Source: Acidimicrobiia bacterium
GTDB lineage: Bacteria > Actinomycetota > Acidimicrobiia > Acidimicrobiales > Poriferisodalaceae
NCBI GenBank assembly: GCA_022826045.1
Contig: JAJDVQ010000083.1
Location: 1-42,402 of the forward strand
DNA length: 42,402 nucleotides
Reading direction: 5' to 3'
The position numbers and the translations under genes are program-made. The first letter of the stretch is position 1; each line of letters opens with the position of its first letter. Below the pieces are notes generated by a model. The model was not told the origin of the DNA, searched no databases, and saw nothing but the letters and a program-made list of their open reading frames with translations. Positions 42,267 to 42,402 of the stretch are shown piece by piece.

Positions 42267-42402
42267 GGCTCGGCTCGGCTCGGCTCGGCTCGGCTCGGCT
42301 CGGCTCGGCTCGGCTCGGCTCGGCTCGGCTCGGCTCGGCTCGGCTCGGCTCGGCTCGGCTCGGCTCGGCTCGGCTCGGCTCGGCTCGGCTCGGCTCGGCT
42401 CG
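42267..42402. repeat. GGCTC pentanucleotide microsatellite, 27 copies, reaching the window end
   Basis: GGCTC repeats without interruption for 27 units from 42267 to the last base. It contains no stop in any of the six frames. On the minus strand every frame reads the cycle Arg-Ala-Glu-Pro-Ser. It lies in the upstream part of the visible Eco57I-like gene, so a change of one unit would shift the reading frame. Confidence 0.95.

Overview
The window is about 42 kb of high-GC DNA. Many genes start with GTG, and the genes are packed tightly on both strands. The gene content points to a Gram-positive actinobacterium, most plausibly an uncultured Acidimicrobiia-like lineage: CysQ and alpha-methylacyl-CoA racemase of mycobacterial type, a GTP-dependent PEP carboxykinase, an EttA-type ABC-F protein, a FakA/YloV-like kinase next to recG, and a TadE-like pilus protein. 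The lineage is an inference from gene families only; there is no rRNA or tRNA gene here to settle it.

Layout. (1) 1-4.3 kb: the 3' end of a large secreted repeat protein overlaps by four bases a lipoprotein gene. (2) 4.3-6.0 kb: pilus remnants, namely a decayed copy of a prepilin peptidase gene, a 13-bp hairpin, a TadE-like gene and, convergent to it, an intact A24 prepilin peptidase. (3) 6.1-9.4 kb, minus strand: an AAA+ ATPase, a crotonase-fold protein and a CysQ-like phosphatase whose 3' end is tandemly duplicated. (4) 9.5-15.1 kb: a four-gene polar amino-acid ABC importer of the Aap type (binding protein, two unusually long permeases, ATPase), with a strong hairpin after the binding-protein gene. 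(5) 15.1-30.1 kb: housekeeping and metabolic genes (small Cys-rich protein, HAD phosphatase, EttA, exonuclease III, UvrD-like helicase, BtuF-like protein, alpha-methylacyl-CoA racemase, two small hypotheticals, PEPCK, cold-shock-like protein, FakA/YloV-like protein, RecG). (6) 30.3-36.6 kb: one giant predicted secreted protein with a phosphohistidine-like swivel segment, a PEP-synthase-type ATP-grasp domain and an array of Calx-beta-like repeats. (7) 36.6-42.4 kb: a candidate defence island. A phospholipase-D/SNF2 helicase is divergent from an overlooked 55-codon gene and a ClpP-fold serine proteinase, followed by the C-terminal part of an Eco57I-like restriction-methylation protein. The window ends inside 27 copies of GGCTC.

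The most interesting region is the last 6 kb. A nuclease-helicase, a tiny protein translated just ahead of a protease, and a modification enzyme interrupted by a pentanucleotide repeat would together make a plausible, possibly phase-variable, anti-phage system. The protease and the small protein have no counterpart in the defence systems I can name with confidence. The right edge needs care, because a repeat running off the end together with a nearby frame change could also be an assembly artefact.
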